A stretch of DNA of 64,000 bases from Bdellovibrio sp. 28-41-41 (GTDB taxonomy: Bacteria > Bdellovibrionota > Bdellovibrionia > Bdellovibrionales > Bdellovibrionaceae): positions 1 to 64,000 of the forward strand of contig NCGL01000024.1 of the NCBI GenBank assembly GCA_002256935.1, in the 5' to 3' direction. Position numbers and translations under genes: made by a program. This document shows, one piece after another, positions 32,981-42,442 of the stretch. The notes beneath the pieces are model-generated. The model did no database searches, was not told where the DNA came from, and saw nothing but the letters and a program-made list of their open reading frames with translations. The first letter of the stretch is position 1. Every line of letters starts with the position of its first letter.

Positions 32981-34984
32981 ATGAAATTCAAAATTTGGTA
33001 CATTTGTTCGATGCTTAAAAACGCAACGGTATTCTTTTTCCTTTCACTTTCAGGATATGCTTACGCAGGCGCTGGCGCCTGTATCGAAGTTTATAATGTA
33101 GTACCTAAAATTACTCGCTTCAGTAAAATCGAAACACAAAATCCACTATTTAACGAAGCTCAGGCTAAACAAATTGGTCAAGTTCTAAGGGAATCACCGG
33201 CATTCGAAAAAAAAATTCAAGCGATGCTTAACCCGTTTAAGCGCTATGAAATGGAAGCTTTATTTTTCAGACAACGCAATCAAAAGGGTGATCCTTCTTA
33301 TTTTACATTGAATCGAAATGCTGACTTACTAGCGGAAGCAGAGCTTGTTGTGATTACTAAATTCCCAAAGGGAGTTTCACTGACGAATGTTGAGTTTGGC
33401 TATCAAAATCAACATAGTAAGAAGGTGCAGAATTTGGGCGTTATACCAGGAATCATGCTTGATGCTAATGGTTTACCGACGCGGTTTTTATTTTATAATC
33501 AAGAACAACTGGAAGTTTTTCGTGCCCACTATTTTGGTCGACCTTTCTCAACAAAAATGAGAACGGCTATTTTGGATATCAACACGGCTTTATTTAAATA
33601 TTTAGAAACTCAACCGGTAGCGCTCGAGAAAGTAGCTGAGTTTGAAAAAAAGCGCGGTTGGCCAGAAGGAACTGCGAAAAAAATTGGATTAGTCTATTAT
33701 TCTTCAGAAGCTGTTGATTTACTAGTGTTTGGAAAAAAACATGGGTTTGATTATGCGGATATGGCGTCTGCGGGGTGGCTGAAACCTTACGTTAATAAAC
33801 ATGGAAGTATCTCGTATCGCGAGAACTACAATGATTCGATCAAAATTCCTTTTTACGATGAAACTAATCCTAGCAAAATTGCATTTTGGCGAACTAGAAA
33901 TCTTAGGTCGGGAGCACCCAAATACCTAAGTTGGCCAAAAGATCGCAGTTTGTTTGAAGAAGCACCCTTGTTCGAGGAATTTTATAATTCTTGGAATTTA
34001 AACAAAGTCAAAGGCAAGCGTATCATACTAACTGAAGGTGAGTTCAAGTGTGCGATCGGTGAGCTTACGACTGGAGTTTTTCACATAGGTGTTCCTGGCA
34101 TCGGGCAGTTTTATACTTCGATGTTAGACAAGATCGTAAAAGCTCAGCCATCCGAAGTGGTTGTTCTATTTGATAGAGATCCCATCGGCAAAGCTTTGCT
34201 TCGCCTAGATGAAGTTACTGACAGTCAAAGAGCCTCTTATTTAATTGCGAAGCAATTGGAAGCTGCGGGAATTTCAGTCAAAGTTGCGACGTTGCCGGAT
34301 GTTTATAATGGTAAGAAGATTGGAATCGATGATTTATTGTTAAGTCACGGGACGGCTCCTTATACTCAAGCGTTAGATCAAGCTGTAACTGCCGATGCCT
34401 ATGCAAAGGCTTTCAAGATCGATGTGCCGTTGTCACTCCTTACAGACCGCCGAAATAAAATACGAAGAGCCGTGCAGAAGTATGATACAGCCAATTCAAG
34501 TGCTGCGGGATTCATGAGTATCGACCAGCGAGCGATTCACATTGATTTGCAAACGTATTTGACACATGTAGAGGACGCGCTTCGTCAATACATGAAAGTC
34601 AAATACCCAGAACGTAGCCAAATGCTGGATCCAAGCGATCGATTTGTAGTGATAAAGCCGGGAACAACGTTAGATCCGGTAACCATACAAACGGTAGAAG
34701 GTAATTTTGATGTGTCCTCGCCGATCATAAAAATCTCGATGACGACCTCTGATGTTAAGAATTGCACAAGTTTGTCCTGTTTTTCTATCAGCAGAGACAG
34801 CAGTCAATGGAGTCACCTGACGGAAGCAGAAAAATTCAAAGCTTTATCGGCCGCACTTGGGGCAATTTTCCCAAAAGATGACTATACCTTTATTAGTAGC
34901 CCGGTGTTTGAAGATCGGCCCCATGCTTTGTTAGTAATTCGTAAAGAAACGCGAACGCCCGTAGCTATAGTTGAACAGTTTTGA
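32981..34984 (+). CDS. Exported DnaG/Toprim-like protein
   Basis: 667 residues. Hydrophobic signal at residues 11-29 (V-F-F-F-L-S-L-S-G-Y-A-Y-A, cleavage near A31), with the ATG at 32981 or 33011 as start. Residues 235-345 resemble the N-part of DnaG-type catalytic cores (A-D-M-A-S-A-G-W-L; I-K-I-P-F-Y; G-A-P-K-Y-L-S-W-P). A Toprim domain follows: T-E-G-E-F-K (E352), V-L-F-D-R-D-P (D398, D400) and G-I-D-D-L-L (450-454), close to DUF3854 of phage and plasmid primases. The catalytic acidic residues are kept. The N-terminal 230 and C-terminal 200 residues are unknown. A primase-like fold outside the cytoplasm is highly unusual. Confidence 0.75.
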   Translation: MKFKIWYICSMLKNATVFFFLSLSGYAYAGAGACIEVYNVVPKITRFSKIETQNPLFNEAQAKQIGQVLRESPAFEKKIQAMLNPFKRYEMEALFFRQRNQKGDPSYFTLNRNADLLAEAELVVITKFPKGVSLTNVEFGYQNQHSKKVQNLGVIPGIMLDANGLPTRFLFYNQEQLEVFRAHYFGRPFSTKMRTAILDINTALFKYLETQPVALEKVAEFEKKRGWPEGTAKKIGLVYYSSEAVDLLVFGKKHGFDYADMASAGWLKPYVNKHGSISYRENYNDSIKIPFYDETNPSKIAFWRTRNLRSGAPKYLSWPKDRSLFEEAPLFEEFYNSWNLNKVKGKRIILTEGEFKCAIGELTTGVFHIGVPGIGQFYTSMLDKIVKAQPSEVVVLFDRDPIGKALLRLDEVTDSQRASYLIAKQLEAAGISVKVATLPDVYNGKKIGIDDLLLSHGTAPYTQALDQAVTADAYAKAFKIDVPLSLLTDRRNKIRRAVQKYDTANSSAAGFMSIDQRAIHIDLQTYLTHVEDALRQYMKVKYPERSQMLDPSDRFVVIKPGTTLDPVTIQTVEGNFDVSSPIIKISMTTSDVKNCTSLSCFSISRDSSQWSHLTEAEKFKALSAALGAIFPKDDYTFISSPVFEDRPHALLVIRKETRTPVAIVEQF

Positions 34985-35041
34985 CTTTAGTGTTTTAACT
35001 CTAATATGATTACATCATCTATTTATATATAGGGGTGTGCG

Positions 35042-37276
35042 ATGAAATTATTGGTGGGGTTGTTTTTATTAACATGGAATGTTTATGCTTTAGATTCACG
35101 AAGTACGCCGCCGGCAACAAAGCCGCCAGCAGATCGTTCCGCTGATTTAGATCGTGTGAATGTATTTGCAAATAAAAATTCGATGGATCAAGTCTTGAGC
35201 GATCAGAAGTTTCAAGAACGATTCGCGGTTATTTCGAATTCGTTAGATCAACAATGGCCAGTAATAACTACAGACTTAAAAAGTCGCTTCAGTCGCGAGA
35301 TAGATCGTTACAATTTCTCTACCGTTTTTGGGCTTCAAGGTAACAAACTTAAAATTCTAGGCAGCAATGTTGCTGATATTGAATTGAATATTAAAAACTT
35401 TCAAATATCTGCCGATGCCTACTATCGTTTGGAATTAAAACCTTCGTTTCGCGAAGGTAAACAAATGCGGAGAGATATTTACGTTATTGGTCTGAAAGGC
35501 TCTAGTACGATCTCTTTCGGTTCAGAAGTGAGAATCACCTTCTTCCGTGAGTTCGATTCTAAAGCTGACGCTTTATCAAATTTAAAACCTTACGGGTTAG
35601 ATCGTATTCCTAAAAATGCCGAAGATTTGGTTAAGAAAATTAATGTAGATGATGGTGTTCGCGTTGAAGTCATGGGGAATCTAGAAATCTCTAAAGAATT
35701 TAATGATATTGCTAACAGCACTAATTTATCAGCCATTTTAGGTTACGATTTATTCCAAGGATTATTCACAGTAAATATCTATCGCTACAACGTAAACGAT
35801 GTGCGTGTACGTTTCATGGGAACGATCAATCGCGGAACAGTGAAAGCTAAAGTGGGATTGAATTGGCTCTACAGCTTTAAGGGTTCTAAAATTTTGCCAA
35901 GATGGCTAAAAGAACTTTTTGAAGTTAACTTAGATATTAATATTTCAAAGTCATTTAATTTTTTCGACAAATACCCTATCGAAACACATGTAGCCGATTA
36001 CTTTTTCAGATTTAACAGTACGACATTGATGCAAGCATCGGTTCCCCGCGGTTGTGATTTCCAAGTTCCAACAGGAATTGCCTCTATCGATAATGCGGGC
36101 TTAAGCCCCGAATCTGCATTCGACGAAGTTCTTTCTAATGTGCGCACCGGCAAGTTCATGGCCGTATTTAACCCTAACATCGAAGAAGCGGCTCTGTCGG
36201 CTTCGTTTTTAAGAAATGCATCGCGAGCAGAAACAATTGCATGTATGGATGCCTCACTTCCTAACTATAAAAAACGTGTTCAGCATTTTTTCAAAGGCCG
36301 TATGTTGTCCGATGTATTCTCGTTAGGCTTCGGACCAAAGATCAGCCATCTATTGCGCAGTACACATACAGAGGGGAATTCTGAAGTTTATGTAGCATCC
36401 TTAGAAAAAGGCCAAGAGTTTAAGTACTACATCTTATTAAACACGGCGATGAAATCAGTGAATTCATTTTTGTTTGGCCGTTGGGAAAACGAATATGAAA
36501 CAGACTTGGATGCTTTATACCAATCGGATAAAGACAGAAATATTCAAGGCTTCTTAGATTTCGTAAAACGTATTCAGTACCGTGACAAAGTTATGTCGGT
36601 ATCTAAACTCAACGATATCCGCAGTACTCTGAATAGATCGATCCCTGTGAATTTTCCGGATCGCAACAAATTATTAGATTTAGTACCTAAGACTGAACAA
36701 CGTGATGCGTGGATTTCTTTTGTTTATACATTATCTAGCCAGGTTATTTTTGAACTTGAGAAAATGGACAAATCAGTTCTTTATACGAAGCTTTCTAATT
36801 TTATTTTGAATCATCCAGAGAAAAATAAAATGGCGTTACCGGCAGATAATTCAGACAGCGGTGTTCAGAACCAGACCGATTACATTAACGAGATGTATTA
36901 CCGTTTGGTGAAATTGGCGGATTCTATGCAGGACTCAAAAGACCGTTTCCGGGCGCTAGAACAATTAATGAGCGATAAAGTATTCACAGAGTACGTATTC
37001 CGCGAATTCTTCCCATCATTAATCACGACAGACATCACCCCTGATGAAATGAGCATCGCAATGAGCGTGACATCAAAAGACATCACATTAGCTGAAGACC
37101 GCATCGGCAAAAACCAATACTCACCAGTCTACAGCGCAGTGCTATTACTAAGATCCATCCTAAACGACAGATCCCTAGATCTACGCTTAGAAGGCGCCAC
37201 TGCCGTAGATCCAACCTCGGACGCCCTATCATCCGCCGGAAACCCAGTAAACATGAAGGGCTTTAAAGTCTATTAG
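35042..37276 (+). CDS. Large secreted protein, unknown function
   Basis: 744 residues with a Sec signal peptide (1-16, ending V-Y-A). Residues 75-340 are rich in amphipathic strands (I-E-L-N-I-K-N-F-Q-I; V-R-I-T-F-F-R-E-F; V-R-V-R-F-M-G-T-I) as in lipid-facing or outer-membrane proteins; 380-720 are mainly helical. No family recognised. It lies 57 nt after the exported Toprim gene, on the same strand, with AGGGGTG before the ATG. The last ~60 codons switch to A/C-ending codons unlike the rest of the gene. Confidence 0.75.
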   Translation: MKLLVGLFLLTWNVYALDSRSTPPATKPPADRSADLDRVNVFANKNSMDQVLSDQKFQERFAVISNSLDQQWPVITTDLKSRFSREIDRYNFSTVFGLQGNKLKILGSNVADIELNIKNFQISADAYYRLELKPSFREGKQMRRDIYVIGLKGSSTISFGSEVRITFFREFDSKADALSNLKPYGLDRIPKNAEDLVKKINVDDGVRVEVMGNLEISKEFNDIANSTNLSAILGYDLFQGLFTVNIYRYNVNDVRVRFMGTINRGTVKAKVGLNWLYSFKGSKILPRWLKELFEVNLDINISKSFNFFDKYPIETHVADYFFRFNSTTLMQASVPRGCDFQVPTGIASIDNAGLSPESAFDEVLSNVRTGKFMAVFNPNIEEAALSASFLRNASRAETIACMDASLPNYKKRVQHFFKGRMLSDVFSLGFGPKISHLLRSTHTEGNSEVYVASLEKGQEFKYYILLNTAMKSVNSFLFGRWENEYETDLDALYQSDKDRNIQGFLDFVKRIQYRDKVMSVSKLNDIRSTLNRSIPVNFPDRNKLLDLVPKTEQRDAWISFVYTLSSQVIFELEKMDKSVLYTKLSNFILNHPEKNKMALPADNSDSGVQNQTDYINEMYYRLVKLADSMQDSKDRFRALEQLMSDKVFTEYVFREFFPSLITTDITPDEMSIAMSVTSKDITLAEDRIGKNQYSPVYSAVLLLRSILNDRSLDLRLEGATAVDPTSDALSSAGNPVNMKGFKVY

Positions 37277-37336
37277 CAAAAAGTCAGCTGCTGCCTTTTT
37301 GGAATTCGATGCGTTAGATTTTGCTATCTACAAATG

Positions 37337-37365
37337 AAAAAGCCACCTTGCGGTGGCTTTTTTTT
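37337..37365. terminator. Bidirectional Rho-independent terminator
   Basis: AAAAAGCCACC (37337-37347), loop TTGC, GGTGGCTTTTT (37352-37362) then TTT. With A-run on the left and T-run on the right it can end transcripts from both the plus-strand secreted-protein gene and the minus-strand helicase gene. Confidence 0.95.
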
Positions 37366-37368
37366 AAC

Positions 37369-39117
37369 TTATTCGAAAGTTCGAGTTCGTCTTTGTGGAG
37401 GAGCTGCATCCGTTCGGTTGCGTGGTGGAGGTGTTGTTCCACCAGCGCGAGGACGGCGGCTGTAATTGCCTCTGTCGCTGCGCTCACCACGTTCAGCGCG
37501 TTGTTCAGTGCCGCTGCGTTCAGCGCGCTCTGGGCGGTCGCCGCCGCGATCGTCGCGGAATGATTTTGGTGCTTCTTCACCGCGTTGAGAGAAACGATCT
37601 TTAGCAAAGTGAATTGCATTTGAACGTTCACGACGGCGATCACCGCGCATGAAACCTGGGCGTGAATCCGTACGAGGACCACGGCTACCAGCGTATCCGC
37701 TGCCAGCTTTAAAGTCTGGATCCATCTCGCGAGGAATACGACCATTTAAGAAGTCGAACGGAATATCGTAGTCAGAAGCCGAAGCATCTACTTTTGACGC
37801 CAAGAATTTAAAGATTAACTCTTCTTTAGTTAATTCATTCAATGCTTGGAATTCAGGTGTAACTTTGAAGTTTTCTTTCAACGTTGGAGTTAATCCACCA
37901 TTTAAAGCTAACACTATTTCACTGGCTGTTTTTAGTTTGTGATTTAATACATCAGCTAATGTTGGAATGTGGCCTTTGATTAAATTAGCTTTTGTTTTCT
38001 GCTGAACTGTTTTTAATAAAGACAATTCACGAGGAGAACATAAAGTATAAGAGAAACCTGTTTTACCATTACGGCCAGTACGACCGATACGGTGAACATA
38101 CGATTCTGCATCCCAAGGAAGTGAGTAATTCACAACGTGAGTTAAATCAGAAATATCAAGGCCACGTGCTGCTACGTCTGTAGCCACGATAACTTTAACA
38201 TCTTTGTTTTTGAAACGTTTAAGTGTCCACTCGCGCTCTTTTTGACTCTTATCGCCGTGAAGAGATTCTACGTGGTAACCTTTTTTATTTAACTCTTGCT
38301 CGATCTGAGCACATTTCATTTTAGTTTCGCAGAAGATGATTCCGTAGAAATCATTCAAAGCATCTAATAAATGAGTTAACGCTTTCAATTTCAAATCTTC
38401 TTTTACCGTGAAGTAAAGCTGAGTGATTTGCTCTGACAAGTTACCTTTTCTTTGAACTTCAACCATTGTTGGATCATTCAAATATAGGCTAGTGATCTTT
38501 TTGATCGCCGGACTCATCGTTGCTGAGAATAACCATGTTCGGCAACCAGCGCGACGTTGTTTTGCACCTTTCTCTTCGCCAGCTTCCTTTTCTTTATGAG
38601 TTTGTTCCAAGATTTCTTCTAAAGAATCACGGAAGCCCATAGAGATCATTTCATCAGCTTCATCTAGGACTAAGGTTTTTAATTCACGAATATGAAATAC
38701 ACCTTGATCTAATAAATCGATCAAGCGACCTGGCGTTGCTACGATTACGTGAGCACCACGTCTAACTTCGTCGATTTGTGTGCGGTAACTAGAACCACCG
38801 TAAATCGCCGCTACTTTCATTTTTTTGAAACTAGAGAGGGCTTTTAGCTGCTCAACGATTTGTAATGCTAATTCGCGTGTTGGACTCAAAATTAAAGCTT
38901 GCGGAACTTTTTTTGACATGTCCAATTGCTCGATCATTGGTAGACCGAATGCTGCTGTTTTACCTGTGCCTGTTGCGGCTAAACCGATAAAATCACCTTC
39001 ATGTTTTAGTAATATTGGAATAGCTTTTGTTTGAATTTCTGTCGGAGCGACGAAACCGATACCTTCCAAATGCTTGATTAGCTCAGGCGATAAGCCTAAG
39101 TCTTCGAACGAACTCAT
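37369..39117 (-). CDS. DEAD-box RNA helicase
   Basis: 582 residues from ATG 39117, chosen because AAAGAGG lies 5 nt upstream and M-S-S-F-E-D-L-G-L is the usual N-terminus; an upstream in-frame start adds 26 unlike residues. Q motif, Walker A A-A-T-G-T-G-K-T, D-E-A-D box (V-L-D-E-A-D-E-M), S-A-T and the H-R-I-G-R-T-G-R motif are all present. A DbpA-like region then leads into an Arg/Gly-rich tail of about 110 residues. It unwinds RNA in ribosome assembly or mRNA turnover (CsdA/RhlE/DeaD type). The 185-bp leader upstream may hold cold-shock style control. Confidence 0.93.
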   Translation of the reverse strand: MSSFEDLGLSPELIKHLEGIGFVAPTEIQTKAIPILLKHEGDFIGLAATGTGKTAAFGLPMIEQLDMSKKVPQALILSPTRELALQIVEQLKALSSFKKMKVAAIYGGSSYRTQIDEVRRGAHVIVATPGRLIDLLDQGVFHIRELKTLVLDEADEMISMGFRDSLEEILEQTHKEKEAGEEKGAKQRRAGCRTWLFSATMSPAIKKITSLYLNDPTMVEVQRKGNLSEQITQLYFTVKEDLKLKALTHLLDALNDFYGIIFCETKMKCAQIEQELNKKGYHVESLHGDKSQKEREWTLKRFKNKDVKVIVATDVAARGLDISDLTHVVNYSLPWDAESYVHRIGRTGRNGKTGFSYTLCSPRELSLLKTVQQKTKANLIKGHIPTLADVLNHKLKTASEIVLALNGGLTPTLKENFKVTPEFQALNELTKEELIFKFLASKVDASASDYDIPFDFLNGRIPREMDPDFKAGSGYAGSRGPRTDSRPGFMRGDRRRERSNAIHFAKDRFSQRGEEAPKSFRDDRGGDRPERAERSGTEQRAERGERSDRGNYSRRPRAGGTTPPPRNRTDAAPPQRRTRTFE

Positions 39118-39302
39118 AATACCTCTTTCGAACACGTCGCAACGTGCTCTATGTGCAGAGGGCATTTGAGTCGGCTTCACTATGTAACTTTTCAAACGCT
39201 CTCTTTATTTAATTGAGCGCAATCTACAGTAATATCTAAGAAATTCCCAGTTATAAAATTAGTTTGTCTTTTTTATCGGGTAAAAATGAGAAAAAACAGC
39301 CT

Positions 39303-40025
39303 TTAGAAGCCGAAACCGACGCTAAGGATGCCGAAAACATCACCTGAACCGTTGAATTGGCTAGGGGTCGACGTCGCTGTAACACTAAATTTGTAGGTTA
39401 GATTGTTTGATTTGCCAGCAATGGCGGTCATCAAATCGAAGTAATTTTGTAAGTTTTCCACACTCAGAACTGTATAGCCCAGCTGGTTTTCCCACGTGAA
39501 ACCAGTGCTCAGTTTAAATGATTTGTTAAACGCAAAATACTTGGATTTAGTCTCGGTGCCTTCCCAGTTCGACTCAAGTTCGTGAATGATCAGGTAATCA
39601 AATACATTTAATTGCAAAGTCGTCGTGTTGCCATCACGAATATGGCTTTTATAATACTGATTCCTAGAATAGGCGATAGTCAGATTGACGTCTTTGTTGA
39701 ATTCTAGCTTAAGCTCCACAGGAATTTTAATCAGAATATGGTTATCAAGTCCTTCATAGCTAACATTAGATCCCCATAATCCAATACGGAACTGAGGACC
39801 AACGGACATATACAACGAAGTTTGCAAGCTCGGATCTTTGTTTGTTTGACTTAAACCATGCTGAACAAAATGGGAAAGGATCGAGGCTTTACCTTCTGTT
39901 TGGGAATTAGATTTTTGGTCACGACTAGCTTGTGCTAGGACAGAATGTGATGACAAAAAAATAGCAAATAGTACTAGAGTTAAAACATTGAAAGTGCTAT
40001 TGCTTGTCCGCATGGAAAGGTTCAT
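39303..40025 (-). CDS. Outer-membrane protein, Gcw_chp-like family
   Basis: 240 residues with a signal peptide (hydrophobic 14-30, A-Q-A cleavage). The stretch G-L-S-Q-T-N-K-D-P-S-L-Q-T-S-L and I-G-L-W-G-S-N-V-S-Y resembles the TIGR02001/Gcw_chp family of small beta-barrel proteins, and the protein ends in G-F-G-F with a C-terminal Phe, as outer-membrane barrels do. Function of the family is not known. Divergent from the exonuclease gene, 42 nt apart. Confidence 0.75.
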   Translation of the reverse strand: MNLSMRTSNSTFNVLTLVLFAIFLSSHSVLAQASRDQKSNSQTEGKASILSHFVQHGLSQTNKDPSLQTSLYMSVGPQFRIGLWGSNVSYEGLDNHILIKIPVELKLEFNKDVNLTIAYSRNQYYKSHIRDGNTTTLQLNVFDYLIIHELESNWEGTETKSKYFAFNKSFKLSTGFTWENQLGYTVLSVENLQNYFDLMTAIAGKSNNLTYKFSVTATSTPSQFNGSGDVFGILSVGFGF

Positions 40026-40067
40026 GACTTAATTATTTATCAAAATAGTCGAGTTTAAAAGAAAAAA

Positions 40068-40985
40068 ATGAACAAACAGAACAACAATTCATCAGATACT
40101 CAGACCATAGTACCTAACACTTCATCAACAAGCGGTTTGGATACTCAAACAGCGATGAAAACTAAAATTTCAGAACTTACGTTTGTTGCTTTTGATACAG
40201 AAACCTCTGGCGCATTTCCTATCAAAGAAGACATCGTAGAGTTTGGTGCGGTAAAATGGCAGGGGGGAAAAGAAGTCGATCGTATCGAGTTTTTGTTCAA
40301 ACCTCGTCGAACAATGAGTGATTTTATTATCGGTATTCATGGCATCACCAATGAAATGGTCGCAAACGCTCCTTTGCTTGGTACTCATTTACAAGAAATC
40401 AAAAATTTTATGTCCGATGCGATTCCAGTGGCTCATCACGCGCCGTTTGATATGGGATTTTTATCGGTTGAGTTTGAGCGTGCGCGGATGAAGTCACTTC
40501 ATTTGCCAGTCGTATGCACAAGTTTACTTTCAAGAAAATTAATTCCAGAAACCATTGATCATAAATTACAAACGTTAGTGAAGCATTTTCAGTTTAACAG
40601 TTTAGCCGCCCATCGTGCCTATGAAGATGCACGTTCGTGTATGATGGTGTTCAACAAGTGTATTGAACGCATGAGTCCGAATGCGACGTTAGAAGACGTT
40701 GTCGCGGCTCAAGGTAAACGATTGGTTTGGGATAATTTCTTTTTATTGAATCACAAGAATTCAGACGTAAAAACCTTGATCCAAGCGGTTGAAGCAGACA
40801 AGATGGTTTTGCTTCGCTATTCAAAGGGTGAAAAGAAGAATGAAACTCGTAAATTGTTTCCTCAGGGTGTTGTGCGATCTCCAGATGGTGATTACTTACA
40901 GGCGACTGACCCTGAAGATAAAGAACAAAAATCAAAGCGATATAAATTAGAATATATCTCTGACGTTCAAATCGAATATTTATAG
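40068..40985 (+). CDS. DnaQ-like 3'-5' exonuclease fused to a WYL-like domain
   Basis: 305 residues. Exonuclease domain (about 37-200) of the DEDDh type: F-D-T-E-T-S-G (D43, E45), F-D-M-G (D128) and A-H-R-A-Y-E-D (H182, D187). After a linker, residues 232-300 (L-I-Q-A-V-E-A-D-K-M-V-L-L-R-Y, then R-K-L-F-P-Q-G-V-V-R, then Y-K-L-E-Y-I-S-D) have the pattern of a WYL ligand-sensing domain. It could be a repair or RNA-processing nuclease controlled by ligand binding. No good ribosome-binding site before the ATG at 40068; M30 is an alternative start. Confidence 0.8.
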   Translation: MNKQNNNSSDTQTIVPNTSSTSGLDTQTAMKTKISELTFVAFDTETSGAFPIKEDIVEFGAVKWQGGKEVDRIEFLFKPRRTMSDFIIGIHGITNEMVANAPLLGTHLQEIKNFMSDAIPVAHHAPFDMGFLSVEFERARMKSLHLPVVCTSLLSRKLIPETIDHKLQTLVKHFQFNSLAAHRAYEDARSCMMVFNKCIERMSPNATLEDVVAAQGKRLVWDNFFLLNHKNSDVKTLIQAVEADKMVLLRYSKGEKKNETRKLFPQGVVRSPDGDYLQATDPEDKEQKSKRYKLEYISDVQIEYL

Positions 40986-41038
40986 AATTATTTAGGTTGA
41001 ACGTTCGATCGGTTGATGGTCAGAGAAAGTGCGCGATC

Positions 41039-41053
41039 GCCGCCTAAGGCGGC
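41039..41053. other. Hairpin between convergent genes
   Basis: GCCGCCT-A-AGGCGGC is a perfect palindrome between the exonuclease and the transglycosylase genes. No T-run follows, so terminator activity is uncertain. Confidence 0.55.
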
Positions 41054-41082
41054 TCCAGGTTGAGGGATTCTAATTTACGAAT

Positions 41083-42420
41083 TTAATTTGCAATGGGCGT
41101 CGTAGCAATATCTTGTCCGCGCAGGTTCTCTAGCTGAGAAACTTTCTCAGGGTGAATGAACAAAATAAATCCTTTTGGTAACATGGCATCAGCTTGGATT
41201 GATTTACTGATGTCAGGATTTAAATCCATCAATTCTTCTTTTGAAATCGAACCCATCTTAAATATTTTAGATGGCTTCATTCGACGAGTCAGTTTGTACG
41301 GTTGAAATTCGATCGTCGCTAAACGATCGATGTTGGCCCATAAATCATTTGAATACGTTTCAACGTACAATGCTGCCAAAAATTCTGAATAAAAGTTCTC
41401 TGATGCAAAACTAAATTGTCGTGACTGAAAATCATTGATGATTTTAACGATGTTTTTAGTTTTAAGTTTTTTCACTGCCTTCTTAATGCCGCCAGGTCCA
41501 TGATTATACGCTGTGATAGCTAAAGGCCATGATTTAAGCATGATCCTGTAGTTTTCTTTCATTAGCTCAGCCGCCGCTTCCGTAGATTTTAATGGCGAAC
41601 GACGCTCATCAATATGTGAATTGATTACTAGAAATTTTTTACCCGTTCCATCCATAAACTGCCATAAACCGGCAGCTCCGACTTTACTTGTAGCCAGCTT
41701 ATTAAAACTGCTTTCAACTAATGGCAAACGCGCGATCTCTTTAGGTAGGCCGTGTTCTTGAAAAATTCGTTCCATATGAGGAAGATAGCGATTCGCAACC
41801 GCTAAACCCTTAGAGAAAAAATCTTTCTGGCCAGTTTGAATGCGAACTCGTTGCGCCGCTAGACGCGCATTTTTAACTAATGATCCTGGCAATGTTTTTA
41901 GTTGATCTACCCATTGCTGTTCACGCTCAGACAATTCGGGAACATTCTTTCTATTTAATTTCTTTGCAAGTGCACGCAGTTCACCACGAACTACATTTAA
42001 ACGTAGGCGAGTTTCTTTGTCTGCTTTTTCTGGATTAATCCAAGGGAAGCGCTGTGGCCGCGCTAGAATTTCAGAAATATTATAGATTTCAAAATGAATC
42101 CAAGGATAGTCCATGTGATGGATGATCTTATTAGAAGAGTCATATTTTGAGTAAACCTCAAACCAAAAACCAACCCGTTTCTCTAGGCCTTCTGGAACTG
42201 CGAAATCGGGATCAATAAGACTCTTTGGATCCTTTAATATAGCGTCTTTATCTAGAATAGCTGAGATCTCAGGGTTTTGAAGTGTCGGAATTGGAGTCAC
42301 TTCAAAGAGCGCCGTTTCGGCGTCCACGTATGAAGAATTTTCAATGACAATAGTTAAAAACAAGCCTAAAACAAGAAAAACTGCACAGAGAGACTTATTC
42401 GATTTATAAATTTTATTCAT
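41083..42420 (-). CDS. MltD-like lytic murein transglycosylase
   Basis: 445 residues. N-terminal signal or anchor (14-33). SLT domain at about 210-350 with the catalytic Glu in L-V-E-S-S-F (E236), G-A-A-G-L-W-Q-F-M (248-256) and A-Y-N-H-G-P-G-G-I. It cleaves the glycan strand of peptidoglycan with 1,6-anhydro product. A Bdellovibrio-type predator remodels both its own and prey wall, so either role is possible. There is no recognisable LysM repeat; residues 385-445 may be a degenerate one. Divergent from tsaD with start codons overlapping. Confidence 0.9.
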   Translation of the reverse strand: MNKIYKSNKSLCAVFLVLGLFLTIVIENSSYVDAETALFEVTPIPTLQNPEISAILDKDAILKDPKSLIDPDFAVPEGLEKRVGFWFEVYSKYDSSNKIIHHMDYPWIHFEIYNISEILARPQRFPWINPEKADKETRLRLNVVRGELRALAKKLNRKNVPELSEREQQWVDQLKTLPGSLVKNARLAAQRVRIQTGQKDFFSKGLAVANRYLPHMERIFQEHGLPKEIARLPLVESSFNKLATSKVGAAGLWQFMDGTGKKFLVINSHIDERRSPLKSTEAAAELMKENYRIMLKSWPLAITAYNHGPGGIKKAVKKLKTKNIVKIINDFQSRQFSFASENFYSEFLAALYVETYSNDLWANIDRLATIEFQPYKLTRRMKPSKIFKMGSISKEELMDLNPDISKSIQADAMLPKGFILFIHPEKVSQLENLRGQDIATTPIAN

Positions 42421-42442
42421 GCTAGATCATAGAGCAACCAAT

